Part shown: positions 45,768 to 54,387 of the stretch, piece after piece | How positions within the stretch are numbered: the first letter of the stretch is position 1 | Layout: every line of letters begins with the position of its first letter | From: an uncultured Cyclobacteriaceae bacterium | GTDB lineage: Bacteria; Bacteroidota; Bacteroidia; Cytophagales; Cyclobacteriaceae | Direction of reading: 5' to 3' | Assembly (NCBI GenBank): GCA_947492745.1 | Contig: CANLOE010000024.1 | Location: 1 to 64,000 of the forward strand | Length of the DNA: 64,000 nt | Notes under the pieces: generated by a model | Seen by the model: the letters and a program-made list of their open reading frames with translations, nothing else | What the model was told of the DNA's origin: nothing | Databases searched by the model: none | Program-made: the position numbers and the translations under genes

Positions 45768-47114
45768 ATGGAACTGACCTCACTGACCGCCATATCCCCC
45801 GTAGATGGACGCTACAGAAGACACAGTAGTGTCTTAGCCCCTTATTTCTCCGAATTTGGACTTATCCGATATCGGGTCATGGTCGAGATAGAGTATTTTA
45901 TCGCACTCTGTGAGCTACCACTACCACAACTAAAAGGGGTCGATAAAGCTGTTTTCAAGGAGCTGCGTTCTTTGTATGAGGACTTCGAACCGGGCGGGGC
46001 CACCGCTATCAAAGAGATAGAGAAGACAACGAACCATGATGTAAAGGCTGTAGAATATTATTTGAAGGAAAGATTCGATGGACTCGGGCTGGAGGCCTAT
46101 AAGGAGTTCATCCATTTTGGACTGACCTCACAGGATATCAATAATACAGCAACTCCCGCACTATTGAAGGCAGCTTTTGGGGATGTATTCTTTCCTTTAT
46201 TGCAGCAGGTAAAAACCATGGTCGAAGTCAAGGCCTCGGACTGGAAGCAGATACCCATGCTGGCCAAGACACATGGTCAGCCTGCCTCCCCCACCACACT
46301 GGGCAAAGAGTTTCAGGTTTTTGTCGAGCGTATCGATAGGCAACTGGACCTCTTACGTACCATCCCCTATTCGGCCAAGTTCGGTGGAGCCACGGGCAAT
46401 TTCAATGCCCATCATCTGGCCTATCCGACCATGGATTGGAAAAAATTCGGTGATGATTTTGTCAAAGACTACTTAAATCTAGAACGCAGTCATCCCACCA
46501 CGCAAATAGAACATTATGATAATTTGGCCGCGCTCTTCGATAACCTCAAGAGAATCAATACCATTCTTATCGATTTTAGTAGAGATGTATGGCAGTATGT
46601 GTCCATGAACTATTTCAAGCAGAAAATCAAGGCAGGTGAGGTCGGCTCCTCTGCCATGCCGCATAAGGTCAACCCCATTGATTTTGAGAATGCGGAAGGT
46701 AATCTGGGCATGGCCAATGCCCTATTCGAATTTCTATCGGCCAAACTGCCCATATCCCGTCTGCAAAGGGACCTGACCGACTCCACTGTACTGCGCAATA
46801 TCGGCGTACCACTGTCCCATACCTATATCGCACTGAAATCGCTGGAAAAGGGCCTAGGAAAACTGGAGCTGAACAGGGAGGCCATCGATAGGGACCTAGA
46901 AGACAACTGGGCCGTAGTCGCGGAGGCCATACAGACCATACTCCGTCGAGAGTCCTATCCCAAACCCTATGAAGCACTGAAAGCACTGACCCGAAAGAAC
47001 GAGAAAATCACGGAAAGTACCATCGCTGATTTTATCGAGCAGCTGGAGGTATCGGAAGATATCAAGATCGAATTGAGAAAAATAACTCCTTTCAATTACA
47101 TCGGTATCCATTGA
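45768..47114 (+). CDS. purB: Adenylosuccinate lyase
   Basis: A 448-residue member of the fumarase/aspartase superfamily of the long (E. coli-like) PurB type. It starts MELTSLTAISPVDGRYRRH, which aligns with the E. coli start, hence the ATG at 45768 rather than 45753. The active-site regions are present: FIHFGLTSQDINNTA, AKTHGQPASPTTLGKE, and the signature loop GSSAMPHKVNPIDFENAEGN (about 290). It catalyses two steps of purine synthesis: SAICAR to AICAR plus fumarate, and adenylosuccinate to AMP plus fumarate. Cytosolic homotetramer by family knowledge. Monocistronic here. Confidence 0.96.
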   Translation: MELTSLTAISPVDGRYRRHSSVLAPYFSEFGLIRYRVMVEIEYFIALCELPLPQLKGVDKAVFKELRSLYEDFEPGGATAIKEIEKTTNHDVKAVEYYLKERFDGLGLEAYKEFIHFGLTSQDINNTATPALLKAAFGDVFFPLLQQVKTMVEVKASDWKQIPMLAKTHGQPASPTTLGKEFQVFVERIDRQLDLLRTIPYSAKFGGATGNFNAHHLAYPTMDWKKFGDDFVKDYLNLERSHPTTQIEHYDNLAALFDNLKRINTILIDFSRDVWQYVSMNYFKQKIKAGEVGSSAMPHKVNPIDFENAEGNLGMANALFEFLSAKLPISRLQRDLTDSTVLRNIGVPLSHTYIALKSLEKGLGKLELNREAIDRDLEDNWAVVAEAIQTILRRESYPKPYEALKALTRKNEKITESTIADFIEQLEVSEDIKIELRKITPFNYIGIH

Positions 47115-47285
47115 AAGGAACTTTGGTTTTGATGGGCTCTAGGTAAAATCCTTCAAACACAAGGTTTGGTACAGAAGGAGCATTTGGACCATGGCATAGC
47201 AGTCAGGCAACGTTGAACATCGATTGCGACATTGCCGAAGGCAAGGATGTCGGCATGGGTATGTTGTATGGGACTTCGGGGTTAT

Positions 47286-47457
47286 GTAACCCAAATTGAT
47301 CGATAGAAATCGTGATGAGCGTATAAATAGCAAAATACCGGCCATTTGGATTCGTTCGGCATAGCACCGCTATGGTGAATTCAAAAAACGCATTCATTTA
47401 CTGATTTGAAGCCAGTTAAGCCCGGAATAGATTTTCTAATGGACATTTTGGGTTCAA
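47286..47457 (-). repeat. Hybrid family B element, copy B7
   Basis: The left half (CCCAAATTGATCGATAG, ACCGGCCATTTGG) matches subfamily B3, while the right half (AAAAACGCATTCATTTACTG ... GGACATTTTGGG) matches B4/B8. The flanking tetranucleotides differ (GTAA and TCAA), as expected if it arose by recombination between two elements rather than one insertion. Confidence 0.72.
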
Positions 47458-48264
47458 GGTACCTGTTCGGGGAACTCGGTACAGGGGTGGGCGATGCACA
47501 GCCTTTTGCAATAAGGGAACATGAGTTTCTCGAAGATCCACTAACAGCATTCCCAAAGCAGTTTCACGTCGGTAGGATAGCGCACGTGGCTCTCATAACA
47601 GCTGACATCCATCAGGCACAGGTGGAGGTGCTCCAGGTCCTCCTTCCAGTGGCCGGCCAGTATCTTTTAACCCAGAATGTTCGTTGGAACTTCGTCATGA
47701 GGATTTAAATGGCAATACATCAGGGTGTTTTCATGGATTCAGCGTAGCACCGCTACGGTGAATTCAAAAAACGCATTCATTTACTGATTTGAAGCCAGTT
47801 AAGTCCGGAATAGATTTTCTAATGGACATTTTGGGTTTAAAAAAGGCCCATGTCCAGGTGGACCGACAGGTAACAGCGTACCCTGGAGACGATGCCCTGG
47901 CCTTGATACGGTCATGCTCTCCCAAAAGCCGTCCACAGAACAGCTGGAAGCCCTAGTCGAAGTTGAAGCGCTCGATAAGCTTCTGGTCGCTCAGCCCACT
48001 GTAAGATTTCAGGAACATCGGGGCCAACATGCCCTCATTGTCAAACCAAGAGGGACGGCCTTCGCACCTGTCGGGGAGCTGTACGGCCAGCTCCGACAAC
48101 GGAAGGGCGTCCCGAAGTCGGCCCGGTTCAGAATTCTTGAAAAGATACAATCTGACAGGTTCTGTCTCGGAAGGTTTGAAAATATCGGTCTGCAAGCTAT
48201 ATTCCGTTTTGGTGTTCGCAAGACCAAAATAAGAAAACCCCGCTTTTTTGGCCAAATCGACCAA
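47458..48264 (-). pseudogene. Decayed DDE transposase (DUF772/IS1182-like), split by a repeat
   Basis: The minus strand from 48264 encodes RLRDALPLSELAVQLPD, PSWFDNEGMLAPMFLKSYSG and LSDQKLIERFNFD, then TAG where relatives have Trp. It continues in frame with GFQLFCGRLLGEHDRI, is interrupted by element B8 (47667-47840), and resumes with GHWKEDLEHLHLCLMDVSCYE and YPTDVKLLWECC followed by another stop. The C-terminal half is cut off at element B7. The block order is that of DUF772-type transposases of Bacteroidota (IS1182/IS5-like), assigned from memory of the motif order. Two nonsense codons plus two repeats make it inactive. Confidence 0.75.
47667..47840 (-). repeat. Family B element, copy B8, inside transposase remnant
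   Basis: TTAA at 47667-47670 and TTAA at 47837-47840 flank CCCAGAATGTTCG ... GGACATTTTGGGT. Nearly identical to B4. The transposase sequence on both sides is contiguous in the expected order once it is removed. Confidence 0.85.
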
Positions 48265-48274
48265 AAACGGGGTT
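48236..48274. terminator. Hairpin at the 5' end of the transposase remnant
   Basis: AACCCCG...TTTTTTGG pairs with CCAAAAACGGGGTT around a 9-base loop. It could be an intrinsic terminator protecting the insertion sequence from outside transcription or part of the insertion-sequence end. Confidence 0.45.
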
Positions 48275-48575
48275 CTTGAATATAAAAAAAATGCTAGAAA
48301 TCAAACAAATAGACTCAAAGAGAAGACCCTACGTACAATACGCGAAACAGAACATAAAAGCCTCCGTACTAAACTTTCTTTAATAGTAATCTAGTTTTCA
48401 GAATGATGCACAAAGCAGGATAAAAAAAGTCAGTTTTATAGGTTACCAATGTAAAAATAATAGTATATCTACATAAAGAGAGTAATGTCTCCACGAAATA
48501 TGCTATAAAAAAATCGCAGTATATCTCCCTTGGACTCCATTGCTCACCAAGGACAACCAACCTTAACCACAAAAC

Positions 48576-51500
48576 ATGACCAAAAATAAATCACCACTGA
48601 TTGCGATTTCCATCAGCTGTTTAACAGCCTTTGGCGTAATGAAGGCCCCACAGGTCATCGCACAACAACCACCTACTCTGCAACAGCTTTCCTCTACAAG
48701 AGGTAATCCAAGGTTCATCAAATTGAACTCCTCGACAAAACAAAAAACAAATGGCCGAACAGGTACCCTGAACGATGAGGAGGTCCTTAGAAATTATCTA
48801 CCGATGCAGGTCGAGGACTCCTACCAACTTCTCCGATCCCAAAAGGATTCGAACGGCAGTCTCCATAATGTGTACCAGCAGTATCATAATGGTCTGAAAG
48901 TAGCTTTCGGTACTTTTACGATTCACCGAACAGCCACTAATGTCCAAACGCTTAGTGGAAACTTCATTACTATCGACGAAAAAGAGACACTTAGCCCTTC
49001 TATTGACCATGAATCTGCATCGGAGAGGGCACTAGAATATATCCCTACTAGCAATAGTTCAACTCAGAAGGCGTCAAAGGGCACACTGGTATACTGTAAG
49101 GATTTCTATAACAAAAATGACGACCGAGGTCATCTGGCCTATCGATTTCAGATAGCCACTACCGATCCGGTAGGTCTGACAGAAGTGTTTGTGGATGCCG
49201 AAAAGGGCCATATCCTCTTTGCAAACGACCTGATCAGGGTTCATCAGCACAGTCCTCAAGGAAACACCAAAATCAAAACCAAACCGACCCTCAGGGCCAG
49301 AACTACGCGTGCAGGAAACGCTGTAACTAAATACCACGGAATCAGACAATTGATTACCGACCCTTATCAAGGAGGCTATCGCCTATTGGATAAGACAAGA
49401 GGAAGTGGAATACATACCAAAAATGCTGAAAATATCAACGAATTCTCTGTATTCGAACCCAGTTTCAGTTTCGAGGCGACCTCTGAATTTGTGGACAAAG
49501 ACAACAACTGGACTGCGGAAGAATGGGACAATAAAAACTCCGATATTGCTGCACTCGATACCCATTGGGCATTGGGTCAGACTTACGATTATTTCATGGA
49601 GGAACATGGAAGAGACAGCTACGATGGTAAGGGTAGCCTACTGAAAAATCTAGTCCATATTGGCAAGAGCTATGCCAGTGCCTATTGGTACAACGGAACC
49701 GTACAATATGGTGAAGATGTCAATGGACTACCTTTCACAGCTATTGACTTTGTGGCCCATGAGATGACGCATGGGGTTACCGAAACTACTGCTAATCTGG
49801 TGTACTACGCACAATCAGGAGCACTGAATGAGTCCATTAGTGATATCTTCGCTACTGCAGTAAAATCAAAGAAGATGCCCGAGAGAAGTATCTGGGAAAT
49901 AAACCCGATAGCAGCGGAAAAAAAGCCTATCCGCGATATGTCGGACCCCAATCGGTTTCAGCATCCGGATACCTACAAAGGAGATTTCTGGAAAGAGGAT
50001 GATGGGTCAGGTAAAGATAACCGGCACGTACATACCAATAGTAGTGTACTCAACCACTGGTTCTATCTTCTTTCCGAAGGCAAAAGTGGAAGCAATGATG
50101 ATGATACGAAATACAATGTAAAGGGCATAGGTATCGATAAAGCAGCAGATGTTGTCTATCGCATGCTCACTACCTATCTGGAACCTACTTCGGACTACCT
50201 ATTCGCCAAGTTTGCGGGTATTCAATCAGCGGAAGATATTTTCGGTGTCGGCTCATTTGAAGCCAAGCAGGTGGCTGAGGCTTTTAAGGCCATAGGAGTA
50301 GAAGAGTCTAAAGATGTAGACTGTAAAGACAATATCAAAAACCTGAGGGTGGTATACTCTGGTGCTACCTCTGTCAATATCGAGTGGGACTATACACCAT
50401 TTGATGATAAAGACCTTGAACGATTTGCCTCCATTCGCTTCCGTCACGAGGGAGAGGAACAGTATAGGTATCGTGAAGTGGAAAAGAATACGGAATTTTC
50501 TTTATCGAGGGAAAACAAAATTACCGAAATAGGTCTGAAAACACCCTGTAATGATACTTGGGAGACCATTTATATCCCTGAAACAATCCCTTGTGGTAAA
50601 GTTGAAAACATAGAAGTAGTCTCTATCAATAAAAGTAAGGGCGAGTTTTCCATATCTTGGGATCCTATAAAAGGGGCAAAAGCTTATAAGCTAGTCAACA
50701 GTACTGCACACCATAGAAGGGAGTACATTACCGACAAAAATAGGATAATGGATATACCCTATTTAAACATGAAGGCAGAGCCTAGAATTTCAGTATTTGC
50801 CGAGTGTAGCCCCGAGGCAAGCCAAATAAACCTGCCCGCCATCAGCTCCCCCTCTATCGCTATTGAATCACCGCTTCCGATGGACGCTGTAGGAAAATCC
50901 TTCAGCGTAAAATTCAAAAAGAAGCGAATTAGATTTGATGAGTATTTTGGTGATGGTGTTGCGTATTATGTTGACAATAAACAAATCGGAATCTGGTACA
51001 CTGATAATCCTATACCCATATTATCGCTAAGCCCAGGAAAACACAGTATCAAATTGGTCCTTTACAAGTCCAAGAATCTCTATTTGGTTACGCCCGAAGC
51101 CAATGATTCCGTAATTGTCTCTGTGGATGAAAATATTTCTCCTACGGTACTGCCGACTCCGAAGTTCACATATTCACTATTATCAGTACCTCATGAGGAC
51201 AATTACAGTACGGTTATCGATTTGAGTGCTGCACAATCATTCGATACCGATGGTTCTATCGTCTCCTATCTTTGGGACCTTGATGGAGGTAGGTTCGTGC
51301 AGGGTTCGACCAAATCGGATAAAAATCCCAAGGTAACTTTTGCCGGTGACAAAACCTATAATATCACACTCACTATCACCGATAATGACGGCAACATCGC
51401 AAAAAGAACCCGAAGGTTACGCTCCGAACTCAGTAGAAGTGCGGCTAAGGAAAATCCAGAAGCATTGACTTTGGACACAGAGGATAAGATACAGGCCTAT

Positions 51501-51719
51501 CCCAACCCTGTGAGTGATATACTCTACCTATCCGTCCCCAAAGGTTCCGGGCGGACAAGTGCATACCTTATGGATATGCAGGGGAAAGAAGTAGGTTCGC
51601 TGACAGTGACGGACGAACATCCTGTTTCTATGGATGTCTCCCATTGTAAAGCAGGTGTATACCGACTGGTATTTCTATCCAGTGATGCCATTTACTCTGA
51701 AATGGTCATGGTGAAATAG
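48576..51719 (+). CDS. M4 (thermolysin-like) metalloprotease with T9SS sorting domain
   Basis: A 1047-residue secreted protease. Signal peptide ends near VIAQ (30). Fungalysin/thermolysin propeptide with QQYHNGLKVAFGTFTIH (about 100-150) and a PepSY-like part (YRFQIATTDPVGLTEVFVDAEKGHIL). Catalytic domain about 250-590: HEMTH zinc motif in DFVAHEMTHGVTETTANL (about 396), third ligand Glu in ALNESISDIF (about 417), and catalytic His in HVHTNSSVLNHWFYLL (about 485). Then a fibronectin-III-like pair, a further beta module, a PKD domain (SFDTDGSIVSYLWDLDGG) and a T9SS tail (AYPNPVSDILYLSV ... AGVYRLVFL). It is a zymogen cleaved during export by family knowledge. Terminated by the strong hairpin at 51757-51796. 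Confidence 0.94.
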   Translation: MTKNKSPLIAISISCLTAFGVMKAPQVIAQQPPTLQQLSSTRGNPRFIKLNSSTKQKTNGRTGTLNDEEVLRNYLPMQVEDSYQLLRSQKDSNGSLHNVYQQYHNGLKVAFGTFTIHRTATNVQTLSGNFITIDEKETLSPSIDHESASERALEYIPTSNSSTQKASKGTLVYCKDFYNKNDDRGHLAYRFQIATTDPVGLTEVFVDAEKGHILFANDLIRVHQHSPQGNTKIKTKPTLRARTTRAGNAVTKYHGIRQLITDPYQGGYRLLDKTRGSGIHTKNAENINEFSVFEPSFSFEATSEFVDKDNNWTAEEWDNKNSDIAALDTHWALGQTYDYFMEEHGRDSYDGKGSLLKNLVHIGKSYASAYWYNGTVQYGEDVNGLPFTAIDFVAHEMTHGVTETTANLVYYAQSGALNESISDIFATAVKSKKMPERSIWEINPIAAEKKPIRDMSDPNRFQHPDTYKGDFWKEDDGSGKDNRHVHTNSSVLNHWFYLLSEGKSGSNDDDTKYNVKGIGIDKAADVVYRMLTTYLEPTSDYLFAKFAGIQSAEDIFGVGSFEAKQVAEAFKAIGVEESKDVDCKDNIKNLRVVYSGATSVNIEWDYTPFDDKDLERFASIRFRHEGEEQYRYREVEKNTEFSLSRENKITEIGLKTPCNDTWETIYIPETIPCGKVENIEVVSINKSKGEFSISWDPIKGAKAYKLVNSTAHHRREYITDKNRIMDIPYLNMKAEPRISVFAECSPEASQINLPAISSPSIAIESPLPMDAVGKSFSVKFKKKRIRFDEYFGDGVAYYVDNKQIGIWYTDNPIPILSLSPGKHSIKLVLYKSKNLYLVTPEANDSVIVSVDENISPTVLPTPKFTYSLLSVPHEDNYSTVIDLSAAQSFDTDGSIVSYLWDLDGGRFVQGSTKSDKNPKVTFAGDKTYNITLTITDNDGNIAKRTRRLRSELSRSAAKENPEALTLDTEDKIQAYPNPVSDILYLSVPKGSGRTSAYLMDMQGKEVGSLTVTDEHPVSMDVSHCKAGVYRLVFLSSDAIYSEMVMVK

Positions 51720-51756
51720 CATTTGTCCCCAACAAAAAGGAAGTAGAAATTAACCC

Positions 51757-51796
51757 AAGAGACTGTTTTGAAAGGTACATTTCAGAACAGTCTCTT
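51757..51796. terminator. Strong bidirectional hairpin terminator
   Basis: AAGAGACTGTTTTGAAA pairs with TTTCAGAACAGTCTCTT (one mismatch, 6-base loop), 17-bp stem. It lies between the convergent M4 protease gene and the minus-strand lipoprotein gene and can serve both. Confidence 0.85.
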
Positions 51797-51815
51797 ATTC
51801 CAGATAAAGTAGCGC

Positions 51816-52289
51816 TCATCGTAATCGGATTGTCATGTAATAACCTTCTTTCTTTTTCCTTTCCGAAAAATCGATGATCACCGTTTCGCCGATGAAACTT
51901 TCAGTAGATGTGGTCTCAGTTTGCTCCGCCACTTTCAGTAATATTTCCGGGATACCGTCATTGTCCATGTCCTTTATCGCGAAGTTATCGGGCTTGGAAA
52001 GGTCAAACCCGAGATAACCTCCCTCTACTTTATAAGGCAGCGCTATCCTTTCCTTTGTCCTGCTGAGGTCTACGGTTATGCGGTAGCAACAATGCGCTCC
52101 GCCAGAGTAGGTATAACTAAGTGTGTCCACTTTTCCATCCGCATCAAAATCGAAACTTTCTTTCCATCTATGGCCTGGGTTTTCCTCTATGGGAAGAGCT
52201 TGTACCTGTTGCGGCATTTTTTTTTGTCCATTACAGCTTAGTAGTAATGAAAAAAGGCTCAAATACACAAAGCAAGGGATTGTTCTCAT
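51816..52289 (-). CDS. Small lipoprotein, candidate immunity to the DUF4157/lysozyme-like protein
   Basis: A 157-residue product with a lipobox (LFSLLLSC, Cys 19), so lipid-anchored. The mature part has two Asp-rich calcium-loop-like motifs (FDFDADGKVDTLSYTY, IKDMDNDGIPEILLKV), a vicinal Cys pair (GAHCCYRI), and a beta-rich pattern. This architecture recalls periplasmic lipoproteins that block lysozyme-like effectors (XAC2610 type), which carry a similar D-x-D-x-D-G loop. The gene starts 18 bp after the stop of the DUF4157/lysozyme-like gene on the same strand. Observed: lipobox, loops and linkage. Inferred: immunity role. Confidence 0.78.
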   Translation of the reverse strand: MRTIPCFVYLSLFSLLLSCNGQKKMPQQVQALPIEENPGHRWKESFDFDADGKVDTLSYTYSGGAHCCYRITVDLSRTKERIALPYKVEGGYLGFDLSKPDNFAIKDMDNDGIPEILLKVAEQTETTSTESFIGETVIIDFSERKKKEGYYMTIRLR

Positions 52290-52307
52290 TGGTTCTCCGA
52301 GTAGGTT

Positions 52308-54077
52308 TTATTGATTTCCGACCATTACCGTTCCGCTTGTATTGGCACGACCCATCACTTCGTTGCGATAAGCCGTAGCTCGGCTGCCCCCTCCGTTATA
52401 GGCCCTTATGGCAGCAGGCCAGTCGTTAGTAACGGCGTACTTTCTGAAAAGCCATCGAACAGTCGCCCGTATCCAGAAGGCATAGTCAAGAAACAGGTCG
52501 GTATCATTTCCCATCAGGTTATTACCATCCGCCTGGCGCAGCGCGGAAAAGGCCTGAATGGCCCGATGGTAATTGTCATTGGACCACCAGTCCGTATCGA
52601 GCCAAGCTGACCGTGCCTCGAACTGACCGAACCCGTATTGATTGTAAATAGTGGGGGCCATTTCCTTGATCATCAGGTACTGCTGAGGTCCGAAAGAATC
52701 AATGACCTGTCCTAGGTTAAACCTACTTTTTATTGGGTGGTTGGTCCCTTCTTCTCCCTGGAAACTATAGGGTGGCAATGTCAAGTGTTCTCCGTGAGTA
52801 CCCATGCGGGTTTCTTTGAACAGTATGGACTTGACGACATTATACTCCAAATTGGTAGCCGGTCGGAGCTCATTGTTGTAATGGTCTACCCAACGGACAA
52901 TATCCGCATCGAAGCGATTGTACATGGTCTCCCGTACCAACATTCGGTTCATGTGCACTTCGCGTGTCCGGTGCAGCCCCTCCAAACGCTGTAACTCGGC
53001 CTCCCACATAGACCTATTATTCTTATACTCTGATTCGCGAGCACGCCATTTGTCCAGCTCTCCCTGCGACCTACCCACTGTGCCCCGTTGTGCTTCAAGC
53101 CCCACTTCGTATTTGTGCACTCCTCCGACGGCACTGTACAAGGGGCTCAAACTACTTTTGCCAACCGTAGCACTTTCTGGTACTCCGGCAGCATTGGTAA
53201 AGGAAACTATTGCTTCGGGTGCGGTTCCTTTCCAGTCCGTTACCGTGACGACAGTGCCGGCAGCCACTCCACCATTGTCTGCTACGAGTACGAATTGTTG
53301 CCCGTTCATCTCATGGGCTACATCGTCCACTTCCAAGCGTTGTATGACATGGTCTTTCTGCTGGATCACAGCGGTCGCAGTGCTGTTCATTGTATTTTTA
53401 TTACCTACGGTGCAGGTTTCGCCCTTCGCAGCCTTCGCCCCCAAACGGTCTGCCTCTCTTTCCAATAAGGCATCATCATTGATAGATAGCCCCATGGCCT
53501 GTGTTGTTACGGGTACCCTGCCCTGCTTTTGCTGAATCACATGGGTCAGTTCATGTCCCAAGAGTTCCTGTCCTTTCGAACTTTGGGGAGCGTATTGTCC
53601 AGGAGCGAAGTGTATGTGGTTTCCTTCGGTAAATGCCAAGGCACCCATCTGGGTCGCTCGATTATCATTAGTATGAATGTTCACTTTGGAAAAATCTGTC
53701 CCAAAGGCTCCTTCCATCTTGAGGCGGGTATCCGAGGGCATTTTTTCAGCAATGGCCGAAGTAGTCTTTTGAAAGGTAGTCTGCCCTAGTACGGAACTTT
53801 TTTCTTTCCGAGATTCATTGGACAAGCTACTGCTCTGCCCCATTTCTTGACTTTTACGAGCCTGAATGGATGTATTTCCCTTTCCGGACAATAGTTGTAT
53901 CAATCGATTTTGAGGTGTATCCGGAACAGCACCGATACCCGGTCTTGACGAAGGAGGTGGGTTACCTGCCTTCAACACTTGCTCTCCATCTGTCATTTGT
54001 TTCGTGGCACTCCCCTGCCCGTTTCGCCTTGAAGGTGAGCTGTTTTCATTTTTACCCAGTGGTGCATAGGTATTCAT
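52308..54077 (-). CDS. DUF4157 protein with C-terminal lysozyme-like domain, eCIS-type effector
   Basis: A 589-residue protein without signal peptide. The N-terminal about 110 residues are disordered and Ser/Gln/Arg-rich. The DUF4157 domain follows (about 115-205): MEGAFGTDFSKVNIHTNDNRATQMGALAFTEGNHIHFAPGQY and the zinc motif in LLGHELTHVIQQKQG, then EREADRLG as further ligand region. An SH3-like beta segment (about 255-310) and a coiled helix (about 330-370) lead to a lysozyme/lytic-transglycosylase-like C domain: VKSILFKETRMG (candidate catalytic Glu), YNQYGFGQFEA, and AAIRAYNGGGSRATAY. DUF4157 proteins are among the commonest cargo-linked domains of extracellular contractile injection systems, and the divergent AAA+ gene is also of eCIS type. 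Peptidoglycan is the likely target, by inference. Confidence 0.85.
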   Translation of the reverse strand: MNTYAPLGKNENSSPSRRNGQGSATKQMTDGEQVLKAGNPPPSSRPGIGAVPDTPQNRLIQLLSGKGNTSIQARKSQEMGQSSSLSNESRKEKSSVLGQTTFQKTTSAIAEKMPSDTRLKMEGAFGTDFSKVNIHTNDNRATQMGALAFTEGNHIHFAPGQYAPQSSKGQELLGHELTHVIQQKQGRVPVTTQAMGLSINDDALLEREADRLGAKAAKGETCTVGNKNTMNSTATAVIQQKDHVIQRLEVDDVAHEMNGQQFVLVADNGGVAAGTVVTVTDWKGTAPEAIVSFTNAAGVPESATVGKSSLSPLYSAVGGVHKYEVGLEAQRGTVGRSQGELDKWRARESEYKNNRSMWEAELQRLEGLHRTREVHMNRMLVRETMYNRFDADIVRWVDHYNNELRPATNLEYNVVKSILFKETRMGTHGEHLTLPPYSFQGEEGTNHPIKSRFNLGQVIDSFGPQQYLMIKEMAPTIYNQYGFGQFEARSAWLDTDWWSNDNYHRAIQAFSALRQADGNNLMGNDTDLFLDYAFWIRATVRWLFRKYAVTNDWPAAIRAYNGGGSRATAYRNEVMGRANTSGTVMVGNQ

Positions 54078-54294
54078 TCCATAGTTGTTTAATACGACTC
54101 TCTATGAACTGTCAATTTATTGAAAATTAATGATTTTTTTTAACAAAGCACCGGAAATCGAGTTGTTACAGCCTATCTATATCCCCAAAAAAGTGGTGTA
54201 TACCCATCTGTTTTCAGTATCATCCTCCTGTAAAAGATAAGCTTACGACATTATAGCGCATTATCGGTAAGCTTAGGCTTGTTAAAAAGCTAAA

Positions 54295-54328
54295 CTTGTC
54301 CCATCTTTAGGTTTTTGGGTATATTTTG
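54295..54328 (+). promoter_or_regulatory. Bacteroidota-type promoter candidate for the AAA+ gene
   Basis: TTG at 54296-54298 and TATATTTTG at 54320-54328 resemble the -33 (TTTG) and -7 (TAnnTTTG) elements, with a spacing of about 21 bp. The start codon follows 60 bp downstream. Confidence 0.35.
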
Positions 54329-54387
54329 ATGTTTCTTTTTTTCAGAGAGAACACTACTTGTTTCAACAATTTTCGTTTACACTGATC

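Noticed and set aside
47139-47345. Possible 3' end of the transposase beyond repeat B7 (CYAMVQMLLLYQ...)
   Set aside because: Weak and partly inside the repeat; could be the lost C terminus but I could not align it to the remnant with confidence.
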